From positions 1-7,043 of the forward strand of contig PWZC01000190.1 of the NCBI GenBank assembly GCA_003567615.1: a stretch of DNA of 7,043 bases, read 5' to 3'. The first letter of the stretch is position 1; each line of letters begins with the position of its first letter. Under the pieces are notes generated by a model that saw only the letters and a program-made list of their open reading frames with translations, was not told where the DNA came from and ran no database searches. The translations under genes were made by a program, and so were the position numbers. Shown here in pieces: positions 1 to 6,497 of this stretch. This DNA is from Gemmatimonadota bacterium (lineage in GTDB: Bacteria; Gemmatimonadota; Gemmatimonadetes; Longimicrobiales; Gaopeijiaceae).

Positions 1-280
1 CTATGGCGCAGCACACGGATTTCCGGTGGGTTGGGACATGGCCGCGCATGCCCCAACCCCTTCCCATACCGCCCGCCGATGGTCGGGCTCCACGGCAGCG
101 CCGGCGTATCGCCCAGCCGGTACTGTCTATCGCCCTCGCCGTCCCACCGAGACGCCCCTGTACCCGGTGGTCCAGTACCATCTGGAGACCTTCCTGGCCG
201 AGTCGCAGAGCGCCGACCCCATGGGCTGGGGCGTCCCGTCGTGGGTGGAGCGCGATTTCCGCAGCTACCTGCGCTGCGGC
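1..280 (+). repeat. 280-bp direct repeat, left copy
   Basis: It matches 6493-6772 at a constant offset of 6492 with no gaps. By hand I count about 37 mismatches (about 87% identity). Identity is uneven: 29/30 in the first 30 bases, about 79% over 31-120, and about 89% over 121-280. The divergence makes a recent duplication unlikely. Confidence 0.9.
30..57 (+). repeat. Stem-loop at the IS91 transposase start, copy 1
   Basis: Bases 30-40 pair with 47-57 around a 6-base loop, with 10 of 11 pairs matched and one A-C mismatch (36/51). The candidate ATG (38-40) is inside the stem. The same register pairs in copy 2, where the 31/56 T-A pair is replaced by C-G, so pairing appears to be kept by selection. 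It may sequester the start codon or form part of the element's end. Confidence 0.6.
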
Positions 281-283
281 ATT
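38..283 (+). pseudogene. IS91-family transposase, N-terminal fragment
   Basis: An intact member of the family nicks one strand with an HUH/tyrosine active site and moves by rolling-circle replication. Only about 80 residues remain here. The recognisable part begins with YRPRRPTETPLYPVV, continues with HLETFLAE and GWGVPSWVERDFRSYL, and ends at LRCGI, just before the cysteine cluster that would form the zinc-binding domain. The frame stops at 302-304, shortly after the junction with the radical SAM remnant. ATG at 38 is the most likely start because no other ATG lies in frame before the conserved part; an in-frame GTG at 26 is an alternative. Protein similarity between the two copies is strong from about position 110 and weak before it, so the first 25 codons may in fact be untranslated leader. 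The family assignment rests on comparison with the second copy, which also shows the catalytic histidines. Confidence 0.75.
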
Positions 284-660
284 ACCGTCGCTCCGCTCCG
301 GTGAGCCTCCGGGTTACCGCCTCAATTCCTCCTTCCGCCGCAGGGGCTGTCGCCGCCGGGTACGTCATGCTCCGCCTCCCGGGGGCAGTGGCGCCCCTCT
401 TCCTCGAGTGGCTCCACGCCCACGTTCCGGACCGGGCGGGAAAGGTTCGCTCCCGATTGGAGCAAATCCGGGGAGGAAGGCTGAATGACCCGGCGTTCGG
501 CTCCCGCATGCTTGGCGAAGGTCCATTTGCACGGCAGGTGGCGGACCTCTCCCGGGTCGCCAGGACCCGAGCAGGCCTGCACCCGCGTATGCCCCCCCTC
601 AGCGGGAAGCACTTCCGCCGGCCCGTGGCCAGAGGTTCGGGGCAGCTTTCCCTCTTCTGA
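283..660 (+). pseudogene. PA0069-family radical SAM protein, C-terminal fragment
   Basis: Full members of this family (COG1533, SplB-like) are about 340-380 residues long and carry a CxxxCxxC 4Fe-4S cluster that binds SAM; their function is not well established. Here only about the last 120 residues survive. Visible in order are a degraded APV...T.SIP segment (from about 295), GYVMLRLPGAVAPLF (from 358), EWLHAHVPDRAGKV, then RGGRLNDPAFGSRM, ARTRAGLHP, FRRP and the typical ending GQLSLF before TGA at 658-660. The cysteine motif and most of the barrel are missing, so it cannot be an active radical SAM enzyme. The segment around 304-340 looks shortened relative to the family pattern I recall. 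The fragment directly abuts the IS91 remnant on the same strand, so an IS-linked rearrangement probably removed the 5' part. The exact left boundary is uncertain by about 15 bases. Confidence 0.82.
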
Positions 661-728
661 GGGGCGTGCGCCGGAACCCCGTCACGCCACGGGAGACTCA
701 CCCACCGCACTCCTGGCCGTGGTGCGGG

Positions 729-2111
729 TCACACCCGGCCTCCAACCGGCTCGATGTTCTGGTTCACGTGGAAGAAGTTCTCGGGATCGTACCTGTCCTT
801 CACCCGCTCCAGACGCTCATAGTTGTCACCGTAGGTGGCACGGATCCGGTCATTCCCCTCCTCCATCATGAAGTTGACGTAGGCTCCATCCGCCGTATGG
901 GGGATCAGTGCCTCCCAGTAGTCCCTTGCCCCCCGCCGGATGAGGGGGACGTTCGATGGATCGGGATCGACTCCGGCGATGACCATGGACCAGTTCGCGT
1001 CGCGATGTCGCCAAGCGGTATCGCCCGGATCGATTCGCTGTGGAGCCCCATCCACGGGATAGAGATGCATGGTGGACTTGGAGGTGGGCACCGACCCATG
1101 GCGAATGTGTTCGGCGATGGCCTCGTCCGAGATCTCTTCCACGAAGTGCCCCTTCCAGTACCACTGATCTCCGGGCGGATAGAGGCCGTCGAACATGCCC
1201 TGGAGTTGCGGATAGGGCATGGGCCCCGTGAACTCGAAGAGGGGCTCAGCCACATCCCGGGCCGCTTGAATCACGGCATCGGCCTCATCCTCGGGGAGGG
1301 TGATGGACCAGAGTAGCCCGCATACCTTCCGGCCGTGCAGCTCCTCCGGAAAGGGAGGCCCAGCGGGTACCGCAGCGGTGAGGTAGAAGGCGTACACATC
1401 CTCCGGCGCTCCCCGAGACCATTCCCGATACCACCGGAGCGTCGTCTCCAGTTCATCCATGGGCCAGAACAGGGGACCCGCAACCACACTCCGAACGGGG
1501 TGGAGCCGGTATTCGAAGGAGGTAACCACGCCGAAGTTCCCGCCCCCTCCCCGGAGAGCCCAGAACAGGTCTGAGTTCTCGTGCTCGCTGGCCTGAACGA
1601 GATGGCCGTCGGCCAGCACCACGTCCGCGCTCACAAGGTTGTCGATGGTCAGGCCATACTTCCTGGTCAGATATCCGTGGCCGCCTCCCAGTGTGAGACC
1701 ACCCACTCCGGTGGTTGAGATCACCCCGCTCACCGTGGCGAGCCCGAAGGCGTGGGTGGCGTGGTCCACATCCCCCCAGGTACATCCGGGTTCGACGCGG
1801 ACCCTCTTGCTCCGGGGATCCACCCGGATGCCCTTCATGGGCGAGAGGTCGATGACCAGGCCGTCATCCACCAGGGCGAGGCCCGGACCGTTGTGGCCTC
1901 CGCTCCGCACTGCGGTTTCCAGTCCCTGGTCCCGCCCGAAGTTCACGGCGTGCACCACGTCGGCCACGTTGTGGCACCTGACGATGAGCCCGGGCCGTTT
2001 GTCGATCATGGCATTGTAGATGGTCCTTTCCTCCTCATAGTTCATGTCTCCGGGTATGATCACCTCTCCTCTCAACGTCTCCCGGAATGCATCCAGGGCC
2101 TGGGCACTCAT
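729..2111 (-). CDS. FAD-linked oxidoreductase, BBE-like (PCMH/VAO superfamily)
   Basis: This is an intact 460-residue flavoenzyme of the berberine-bridge-like group, whose members oxidise sugars, alcohols, alkaloids or antibiotics with O2 or another acceptor. Residues about 35-205 form the FAD-binding PCMH domain: RSGGH at 69-73 supplies the histidine (H73) expected to hold FAD covalently, followed by GCTWGDVD (109-116), GVGGLTLGGGHGYL (135-148), DNLVSADVVLADG (157-169) and RGGGGNFGVV (187-196). Residues about 410-455 form the BBE domain (YVNF, then NFFHVNQNI). The second flavin-linking cysteine of bicovalent members, usually just before TVGVGG, is replaced by Ile131, so this is probably the monocovalent type. 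There is no signal peptide, so it is cytoplasmic. The ATG start is supported by GAGGAG five bases upstream. It lies 53 bp after the lipoprotein gene on the same strand, so co-transcription is likely. The substrate cannot be inferred. Confidence 0.93.
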   Translation of the reverse strand: MSAQALDAFRETLRGEVIIPGDMNYEEERTIYNAMIDKRPGLIVRCHNVADVVHAVNFGRDQGLETAVRSGGHNGPGLALVDDGLVIDLSPMKGIRVDPRSKRVRVEPGCTWGDVDHATHAFGLATVSGVISTTGVGGLTLGGGHGYLTRKYGLTIDNLVSADVVLADGHLVQASEHENSDLFWALRGGGGNFGVVTSFEYRLHPVRSVVAGPLFWPMDELETTLRWYREWSRGAPEDVYAFYLTAAVPAGPPFPEELHGRKVCGLLWSITLPEDEADAVIQAARDVAEPLFEFTGPMPYPQLQGMFDGLYPPGDQWYWKGHFVEEISDEAIAEHIRHGSVPTSKSTMHLYPVDGAPQRIDPGDTAWRHRDANWSMVIAGVDPDPSNVPLIRRGARDYWEALIPHTADGAYVNFMMEEGNDRIRATYGDNYERLERVKDRYDPENFFHVNQNIEPVGGRV

Positions 2112-2116
2112 GGTTA

Positions 2117-2122
2117 CTCCTC
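2117..2122 (-). promoter_or_regulatory. Ribosome binding site of the FAD oxidoreductase gene
   Basis: On the minus strand GAGGAG stands five bases before the ATG at 2111-2109. This strong Shine-Dalgarno sequence fixes the start and implies independent translation initiation within the presumed two-gene operon. Confidence 0.8.
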
Positions 2123-2164
2123 GGTTGATGTCTCATCCACGTCGTCGGTCATATCAATGGTTGG

Positions 2165-3928
2165 TCACCCCACGGGCGACTCAGCCACCGCCCTCCGGGC
2201 CTCGGCCACGCCCGGGCGATCGCTCCTGGGATTGACCACCTCCAGGAGGGTGGTGAAGTGGGCTCGGGACTCTTCGTCCAATCCGGCACTGCCGGCGGCT
2301 CGGGCGGCCCCCAGGAGACTCCGGTACCGTTGGGGCCAGACCTCGAGTCCGGCTTCATAGGCCCCCATGGCTTCGTGGGGCCTGTCCAGATCCTGGAGCA
2401 GATCCCCCAGGGCCTCGTAGGGTGGAAGAAGGGCACCGGGGGTGATGGGATGCTTCTGTACCGTCCCCTCCAGCTCCGCTGCCTCACGGGTCAGGGCCAC
2501 TGCCCGCGCTTCGTCACCCTGGGCCCAGGCGATCCGTCCGGAGAGAATGAGGCGATCCGCCTCGATGTAGGTCCGGTAGGCAGCCTCACCGGCCGCCTCC
2601 GCATCGTCGCGGAGAGCCATGAGTTCCTCTTCCGCTTTCTCTGCACCGGCCAGATCACCGGTCATGACAGCACCCATCCCACGAGCGAACCAGGAGAGGG
2701 CCTGGGGCCATTCGTAGCGCTCCCACTCCACGTAGTCGGGCTCGCCGATGCGAAGCGCCGCCGCCTCATCCCAGTCCCGTCGCTCCAGGGCGAAGCGGGC
2801 GGGCATGACGGCCAGGTGGAAGGCGCTGCCTAAGTCTTCCTGATAGGGGCCGGTGATCAGGGCCCGTTCAAGGATGCGTCTGCCCAGCTCGTCCTCACCC
2901 CGCTGCAGGTGGCCATAGAGCTTGTAGTCCATGCCGTGGATGTAGTGGATGGAGATCCGGTCTCCCACCGGATGATCCAGTGCCGCCTGGGCTGAACGCC
3001 GATTCCACTCGATCACCTGGGGCCAGTCTCCCAGGCGAACATAGATGTGGCTCGGCATATGGAGGGCATGGGGCACGTGGGGCGCCAGGTCGGAATAGGC
3101 ATCCACCACATGGAGGTGCTCTTCGGCCCGGCCGCCGGCATCATCGGCGTGGATGATGTAGTGGATGGCGCCGGGGTGGCGGGGCTCGGCTTCATGGACG
3201 TCAGCCAGGATGGCGGCGGCTCGGGCGTGCTCAGCCAGTTGATCGTCGGCCACCTGCCCGGCGGCCAACACGGCCAGGCCATGGAGGGTTGCCACCTCAA
3301 GATCCTCCGGGCGCTGCCTGTGGGCTTCCTCCATGGCACCGGCCCAGCGCTCGATGCGGGGCCACCACTCGTCGGACTCCGGGTTCTCCCAGAATGCCGC
3401 GGCGGCAGCGACCAGGAGCCGCTCCCGCTCGCCTTCAGGACCCAGTTCACGGGCTCGCTCCACCGCCTCCCACCCCTGGACCCGGGTATCCAGATCGGGG
3501 CGTCCGGGCCAGAGGGGCTGGAAGAGGCTCATGGAGACCCCCCAGTGGGCCATGGCACAGCCGGGATCCCGGCTTGCGATGGCCTGGAATTCACCCCGGG
3601 CCTGCTGGTACATCATGTGATGAAGGAGGGCCACCGCACGGTTGAACTCATCCTCCACGGCAGGACTGCAGTTCACCTGGAAGTCCACTGCTCCCAGGTC
3701 GCTGGATCCGTCCGTCCAGTCGGCCGCGTGAACTACGGTCCCATCCGGTGATTGGGCCCCGTGGGGTGCGGATCGGTCCTGCGACTCGGTCGCATGGGTT
3801 GCAGTCTGGGCAGTCTCGGACCCTGCCGTAAGCGCCGCCGTCCCAGGCGCCGCCTCTCCCGTCTCGGGAGGTTCGCACGCCGTGGCCAGGAAGAGGACGC
3901 TCAGGATCAGAAGAAGCTTGTTTCGCAT
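2165..3928 (-). CDS. TPR-repeat lipoprotein of unknown function
   Basis: The product is 587 residues. I chose the ATG at 3928 over an upstream in-frame start at 4000 because it has GGAGG five bases before it and begins a textbook lipoprotein signal: MRNK, a hydrophobic stretch (LLLILSVLFLA), then the lipobox ATAC with Cys18 as the lipidated residue. A low-complexity, Ala/Thr/Ser-rich tether follows to about residue 80. The folded part starts with a family signature: CSP..EDEFNRAVALLHHMMY (Cys87), then DPGCAMAHWGVSMS (Cys124). Further signatures are HPGAIHYIIHADD (251-263) and PHALHMPSHIYVRLGDW (286-302). Helical TPR-like repeats extend to the C-terminus, the clearest being YEALGDLL...PHEAMGAYEAGLEVWP (about 504-532). 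This family is widespread but, as far as I know, uncharacterised. The protein should be anchored on the outer side of the inner membrane or at the outer membrane. It is the first gene of a presumed operon with the FAD oxidoreductase and is divergent from the BTAD regulator. The two cysteines could form a disulfide; the histidine clusters could bind metal. Confidence 0.9.
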   Translation of the reverse strand: MRNKLLLILSVLFLATACEPPETGEAAPGTAALTAGSETAQTATHATESQDRSAPHGAQSPDGTVVHAADWTDGSSDLGAVDFQVNCSPAVEDEFNRAVALLHHMMYQQARGEFQAIASRDPGCAMAHWGVSMSLFQPLWPGRPDLDTRVQGWEAVERARELGPEGERERLLVAAAAAFWENPESDEWWPRIERWAGAMEEAHRQRPEDLEVATLHGLAVLAAGQVADDQLAEHARAAAILADVHEAEPRHPGAIHYIIHADDAGGRAEEHLHVVDAYSDLAPHVPHALHMPSHIYVRLGDWPQVIEWNRRSAQAALDHPVGDRISIHYIHGMDYKLYGHLQRGEDELGRRILERALITGPYQEDLGSAFHLAVMPARFALERRDWDEAAALRIGEPDYVEWERYEWPQALSWFARGMGAVMTGDLAGAEKAEEELMALRDDAEAAGEAAYRTYIEADRLILSGRIAWAQGDEARAVALTREAAELEGTVQKHPITPGALLPPYEALGDLLQDLDRPHEAMGAYEAGLEVWPQRYRSLLGAARAAGSAGLDEESRAHFTTLLEVVNPRSDRPGVAEARRAVAESPVG

Positions 3929-4068
3929 GCCAACCTCCGGCTTGAGAGGGCGTTGGGCACGGGAAGCGCTTGTCCCGACACCCGAAGGGCTTCTATGCAT
4001 AAGAGGCAGCTCTCGCCCCGCTATCGATCCGTTCTCGATTGGATCTCGCTCCGTCCCGGACCGGCGAC
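3929..4068. promoter_or_regulatory. Divergent intergenic region, probable promoter and operator
   Basis: This 140-bp spacer separates the start codons of two divergent genes and must hold both promoters unless one lies further upstream. Its most AT-rich core is TATGCATAA (3994-4002), which could serve as a -10 element on either strand. On the + strand a weak -35-like TTGTCC (3970-3975) stands 18 bases before TATGCA; the match to consensus is poor. Dyad-like sequences suitable for an operator are the perfect palindrome AAGCGCTT (3964-3971), flanked by GGGA and TCCC, and GATCC/GGATC (4026-4030 and 4041-4045). Regulation by the adjacent BTAD protein is likely from the layout but is not shown by the sequence. 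Confidence 0.45.
3934..3938 (-). promoter_or_regulatory. Ribosome binding site of the TPR lipoprotein gene
   Basis: GGAGG on the minus strand, five bases before the ATG at 3928-3926. It decides the start in favour of the lipoprotein signal peptide and against the longer form beginning at 4000. Confidence 0.8.
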
Positions 4069-6384
4069 ATGATCCGCCTCGTCACTCTCGGCGGCATCGA
4101 CCTGAGGGGGCCTTCGGGTCCCCTGTCGGGGAGGATCGTCCAGCCGCGACACCTGGCACTTCTCGCCGTGCTTGCCCGGACGCCAGGCGCCGCCCTCACC
4201 CGGGGCAAGTTGGTGGGACTCCTCTGGGCGGAGGTGCCCGAACGCACCGCTCGCCGGCGTCTCTCCGATACCCTCTACGCCATCCGCAAGGAGTTGGGCA
4301 AAGAGGTGGTTCGGTCCACCGCCGGGCGACTCCGCCTCGACCCCGATCTGGTGGAGAGTGACGTCGCCTACTTCGAGGCCGCTCTGGACCGTGGAGACCT
4401 GGAGGCGGCGGCGGAGTTCTACGGAGGGCCGTTCCTGGACGGATTCCACCTGGGAGAGACCCGTTCTTTCGACGAATGGGTAGACCGGGAACGTCTCGCT
4501 CTTTCCCGGCAATACCGGGAAGCCCTTGAACGCCTGGCCGGTCGGACCGAGGAGGCAGGAGACTGGCCGTCGGCTGTGCGATGGTGGCGGAGGCGCTTCG
4601 CCGCGGACCCCACAGACAGCCGGGTGACCGCCCGCCTCATGCAGGCCATGGCAGCGTCGGGAAACGCCCCGCGGGCCGTGGCCCAGTTCCGCATCCACGA
4701 GGAAGCCCTACGACGTGAACTCGGCCTCCCGGTCTCGGAGAGATTGAGGGAGATGGTGGAGTCGCTCACCTCCGCCCCACCGGAGGGGTTGGACAGGGGG
4801 AGACCCCGGGACATCCCGGACGAAGGGGACGACTCCCACTCATTCTCTGCACAGAGGCCAGGCCGAACCGCCGGCCCATGGGCGCCAGCGGACGAAGCTC
4901 CTCGCTCCGACCCGCCCGGCGAACTCACGTCTTCCGGTCTGTCTCCAGAGCCTGTCCGTCCCGAGGCGGCCCCAGGCCACACGCTATCCCGCCTCCTCAC
5001 CCTGGCCCTGGCCGTGACCGTCCTGGCTGTGGGGGGGATCTGGCTCCTGCGGGATCAGGGTGGCGAAGCCGTGGCGGGCATCCCCGACGCCCAAGCCGGT
5101 GTGCCACCGGCGGCCCTCGACCACTTCGAGCAGGGGAATGCCTACCTGGCTCGGCGCTTCTCCGAGGATGCGGTGAGGGCAGCCATCGGCCAGTTCGAGG
5201 AGGCCACCGCCCGCGACGCCACCTTTGCCGCGGCGTGGCGGAGCCTCATCCACGCCCGTCTCTGGCTGGTCTGGGTCCTGGACGACCCGGACCAGGGAGA
5301 CCGGGCCCGAGCCGACCTGGATCAGCTTCTGGCACTGGATCCCCGGGATCCGGACGTCCGCATGGGGAAGGGGTGGTTCCTCTACTACGGAGAGCGTCGC
5401 TACCCGGAGGCGCTGGAAGAATTCGAGGCGGCGGCGGCGGCCCGTCCCCATGACCCGGAGATCCTGAGGGTGATGGGCTTCCTACGGCAGCGGCTGGGTC
5501 GCTGGGATGAAGCCGTGAGCACACTGGAGCGGGCCATGGAACTCGCCCCCCGGGATGCCGAGCTCATCTTTTCCGCAGGTCAGACCCTGCGCTTGATGGG
5601 CCGTCCGGAGGAGGCGCTGGAGCGGTACGAAAAGGCCTTCTCACTGGTCCCCGAGGAAGACGTGGGGTTCCTCCTCTCTTCTGTGGAGCACGCCCATCTG
5701 GCGCTGGGAGACACGGCCCGGGCCCGGGAGGTTCGGGAGCGCGCAAGGGAGCTGAGCGCTGGGGCGTGGCACGGTGGAAGGGCGGAGTTCTACGGCAACG
5801 ACCCGGAGGCCGCCGCCCAGCGAATCCGGAGCCTTCCGGCTCATTCCTCCAACGAGCAGATGTTCCGCCTCGACGCGCTGGCGGATGCCCACGACCGAAT
5901 GGGCGATCCGGCAGGGCGCCGGCTCTACGCCGACTCCCTTCTGGAGTTGGCCCGGTCGCAGGCCCCGGACCGCGTGGAAGGCGCGCGTGGGCAGGCTGCG
6001 GCCCTGGCCTGGGTCTTCGTGGGGCTGGCCCATATCCACTTGGACCGGAACCATGAGGGCCTCCAGGCCGTGGAGCGGGGAATGGCCCTGGAGGCTTCGT
6101 TCCACGATGCCCTCATGGCCCCCTTCCTGGCGGCCCCGGCGGCTCGCGCCTACGCCCGGGCCGGCGAGGCGGAGCGGGCCCTGGACTTGCTGGCCCGGGT
6201 CTCCCGCCGTCCCGCCATCTTCTCTTCCACCGATCTGGCCATGGACCCTGAGTGGGACAGCCTGCGGGATCACCCGCGGTGGCCTGAAATCGCAAGATCA
6301 GAGTTCCACCCGACGGAGCAATTGGGCGTTCAGGGCAACGATCACCGTGCTGGCCGACATGAGGACCGCCCCCACCGCCGGTGA
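4069..6384 (+). CDS. Membrane-spanning BTAD/SARP-type transcriptional regulator with C-terminal TPRs
   Basis: The product is 771 residues from the ATG at 4069; a TTG ten codons upstream (4039) is an alternative, but the family typically begins with a short strand like MIRLVTLGG. No clear Shine-Dalgarno sequence precedes the ATG. Residues 1-95 are an OmpR-like winged helix (ALLAVLARTPG, LLWAEVPERTARRRLSDTLYAIRKELG). Residues 95-235 are the bacterial transcriptional activator domain: YFEAALDRGDLEAAAEFYGG, DEWVDRERLAL, then AVAQFRIHEEALRRELG. A Pro/Ser/Asp/Gly-rich linker follows (about 236-305), then one membrane helix (308-326, LLTLALAVTVLAVGGIWLL). Three tandem 34-residue TPRs are clear (430-463, 464-497, 498-531), with helical repeats to about 740 and a family-like ending DPEWDSLRDHPRWPEI. 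The DNA-binding head should be cytoplasmic and the TPRs periplasmic, a one-component signalling layout like that of CadC or ToxR. It diverges from the TPR lipoprotein gene, a probable target. The last 25 residues, rich in Arg and His, look unlike the rest and may be a drifted tail. Confidence 0.92.
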   Translation: MIRLVTLGGIDLRGPSGPLSGRIVQPRHLALLAVLARTPGAALTRGKLVGLLWAEVPERTARRRLSDTLYAIRKELGKEVVRSTAGRLRLDPDLVESDVAYFEAALDRGDLEAAAEFYGGPFLDGFHLGETRSFDEWVDRERLALSRQYREALERLAGRTEEAGDWPSAVRWWRRRFAADPTDSRVTARLMQAMAASGNAPRAVAQFRIHEEALRRELGLPVSERLREMVESLTSAPPEGLDRGRPRDIPDEGDDSHSFSAQRPGRTAGPWAPADEAPRSDPPGELTSSGLSPEPVRPEAAPGHTLSRLLTLALAVTVLAVGGIWLLRDQGGEAVAGIPDAQAGVPPAALDHFEQGNAYLARRFSEDAVRAAIGQFEEATARDATFAAAWRSLIHARLWLVWVLDDPDQGDRARADLDQLLALDPRDPDVRMGKGWFLYYGERRYPEALEEFEAAAAARPHDPEILRVMGFLRQRLGRWDEAVSTLERAMELAPRDAELIFSAGQTLRLMGRPEEALERYEKAFSLVPEEDVGFLLSSVEHAHLALGDTARAREVRERARELSAGAWHGGRAEFYGNDPEAAAQRIRSLPAHSSNEQMFRLDALADAHDRMGDPAGRRLYADSLLELARSQAPDRVEGARGQAAALAWVFVGLAHIHLDRNHEGLQAVERGMALEASFHDALMAPFLAAPAARAYARAGEAERALDLLARVSRRPAIFSSTDLAMDPEWDSLRDHPRWPEIARSEFHPTEQLGVQGNDHRAGRHEDRPHRR

Positions 6385-6478
6385 GAGGAGGATTCCCCAT
6401 CAAGCGGATCAAGCCCTATCGGGGCTCTCGGGCCCTCACACCCGGCCTTCTGCTTCATCTCCCTCTCCGGAATGCACG

Positions 6479-6497
6479 CATGGCTGATCCAGCCATG
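6479..6497. repeat. Perfect hairpin at the IS91 copy 2 border
   Basis: CATGGCTG (6479-6486) and CAGCCATG (6490-6497) form a perfect 8-bp stem around a 3-base loop (ATC). It straddles the start of the region shared with copy 1 (6493). In copy 1 the window begins inside the equivalent site, so whether the stem is complete there cannot be seen; the visible second base differs (CTATGG instead of CCATGG). IS91-family ends carry small subterminal hairpins, so this may be part of the terminus upstream of the transposase gene (terIS). Confidence 0.6.

Larger units (their letters stand above)
1..283 (+). mobile_element. IS91-family element remnant, 5' end (copy 1)
   Basis: This segment aligns without gaps to 6493-6772 and carries the N-terminal part of an IS91-family (rolling-circle, HUH/Y2) transposase. 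Alignment to the second copy stops at about 280, where the frame of a truncated radical SAM gene begins. The element therefore keeps only its transposase-upstream end here; the zinc-binding and catalytic parts and the far end are absent. The left edge lies outside the window, because the hairpin that precedes copy 2 would map just before position 1. Confidence 0.8.

Noticed and set aside
3..488. Long open frame of 161 codons through the IS remnant and into the radical SAM fragment
   Set aside because: Its translation is Arg/Pro-rich without recognisable motifs, while other frames of the same DNA carry clear transposase and radical SAM motifs.
704..737. Possible bidirectional terminator between the radical SAM remnant and the FAD oxidoreductase gene
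   Set aside because: CCGCAC/GTGCGG (705-727) and CGGGT/ACCCG (725-737) can pair, but the stems are only 5-6 bp, overlap each other, and no T-tract follows on either strand.
666..1316. 216-codon plus-strand open frame opposite the FAD oxidoreductase
   Set aside because: It is an antisense shadow in high-GC DNA; the minus strand has an intact gene with FAD-binding motifs and a good ribosome binding site.
3047..3751. 234-codon plus-strand open frame opposite the TPR lipoprotein
   Set aside because: It has no family motifs, and the minus-strand frame carries all the TPR and lipoprotein signatures.
3929..4000. Longer 611-residue form of the lipoprotein starting at 4000
   Set aside because: The extra 24 residues would bury the signal peptide, and the internal ATG at 3928 has a strong GGAGG and starts a canonical lipoprotein signal.
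5641..6273. 210-codon minus-strand open frame inside the regulator gene
   Set aside because: Antisense shadow of the TPR-coding region, without ribosome binding site or motifs.
6411..6426. Possible terminator after the regulator gene (AGCCC...GGGCT)
   Set aside because: The 5-bp stem lacks a T-tract and is what high-GC sequence yields by chance.
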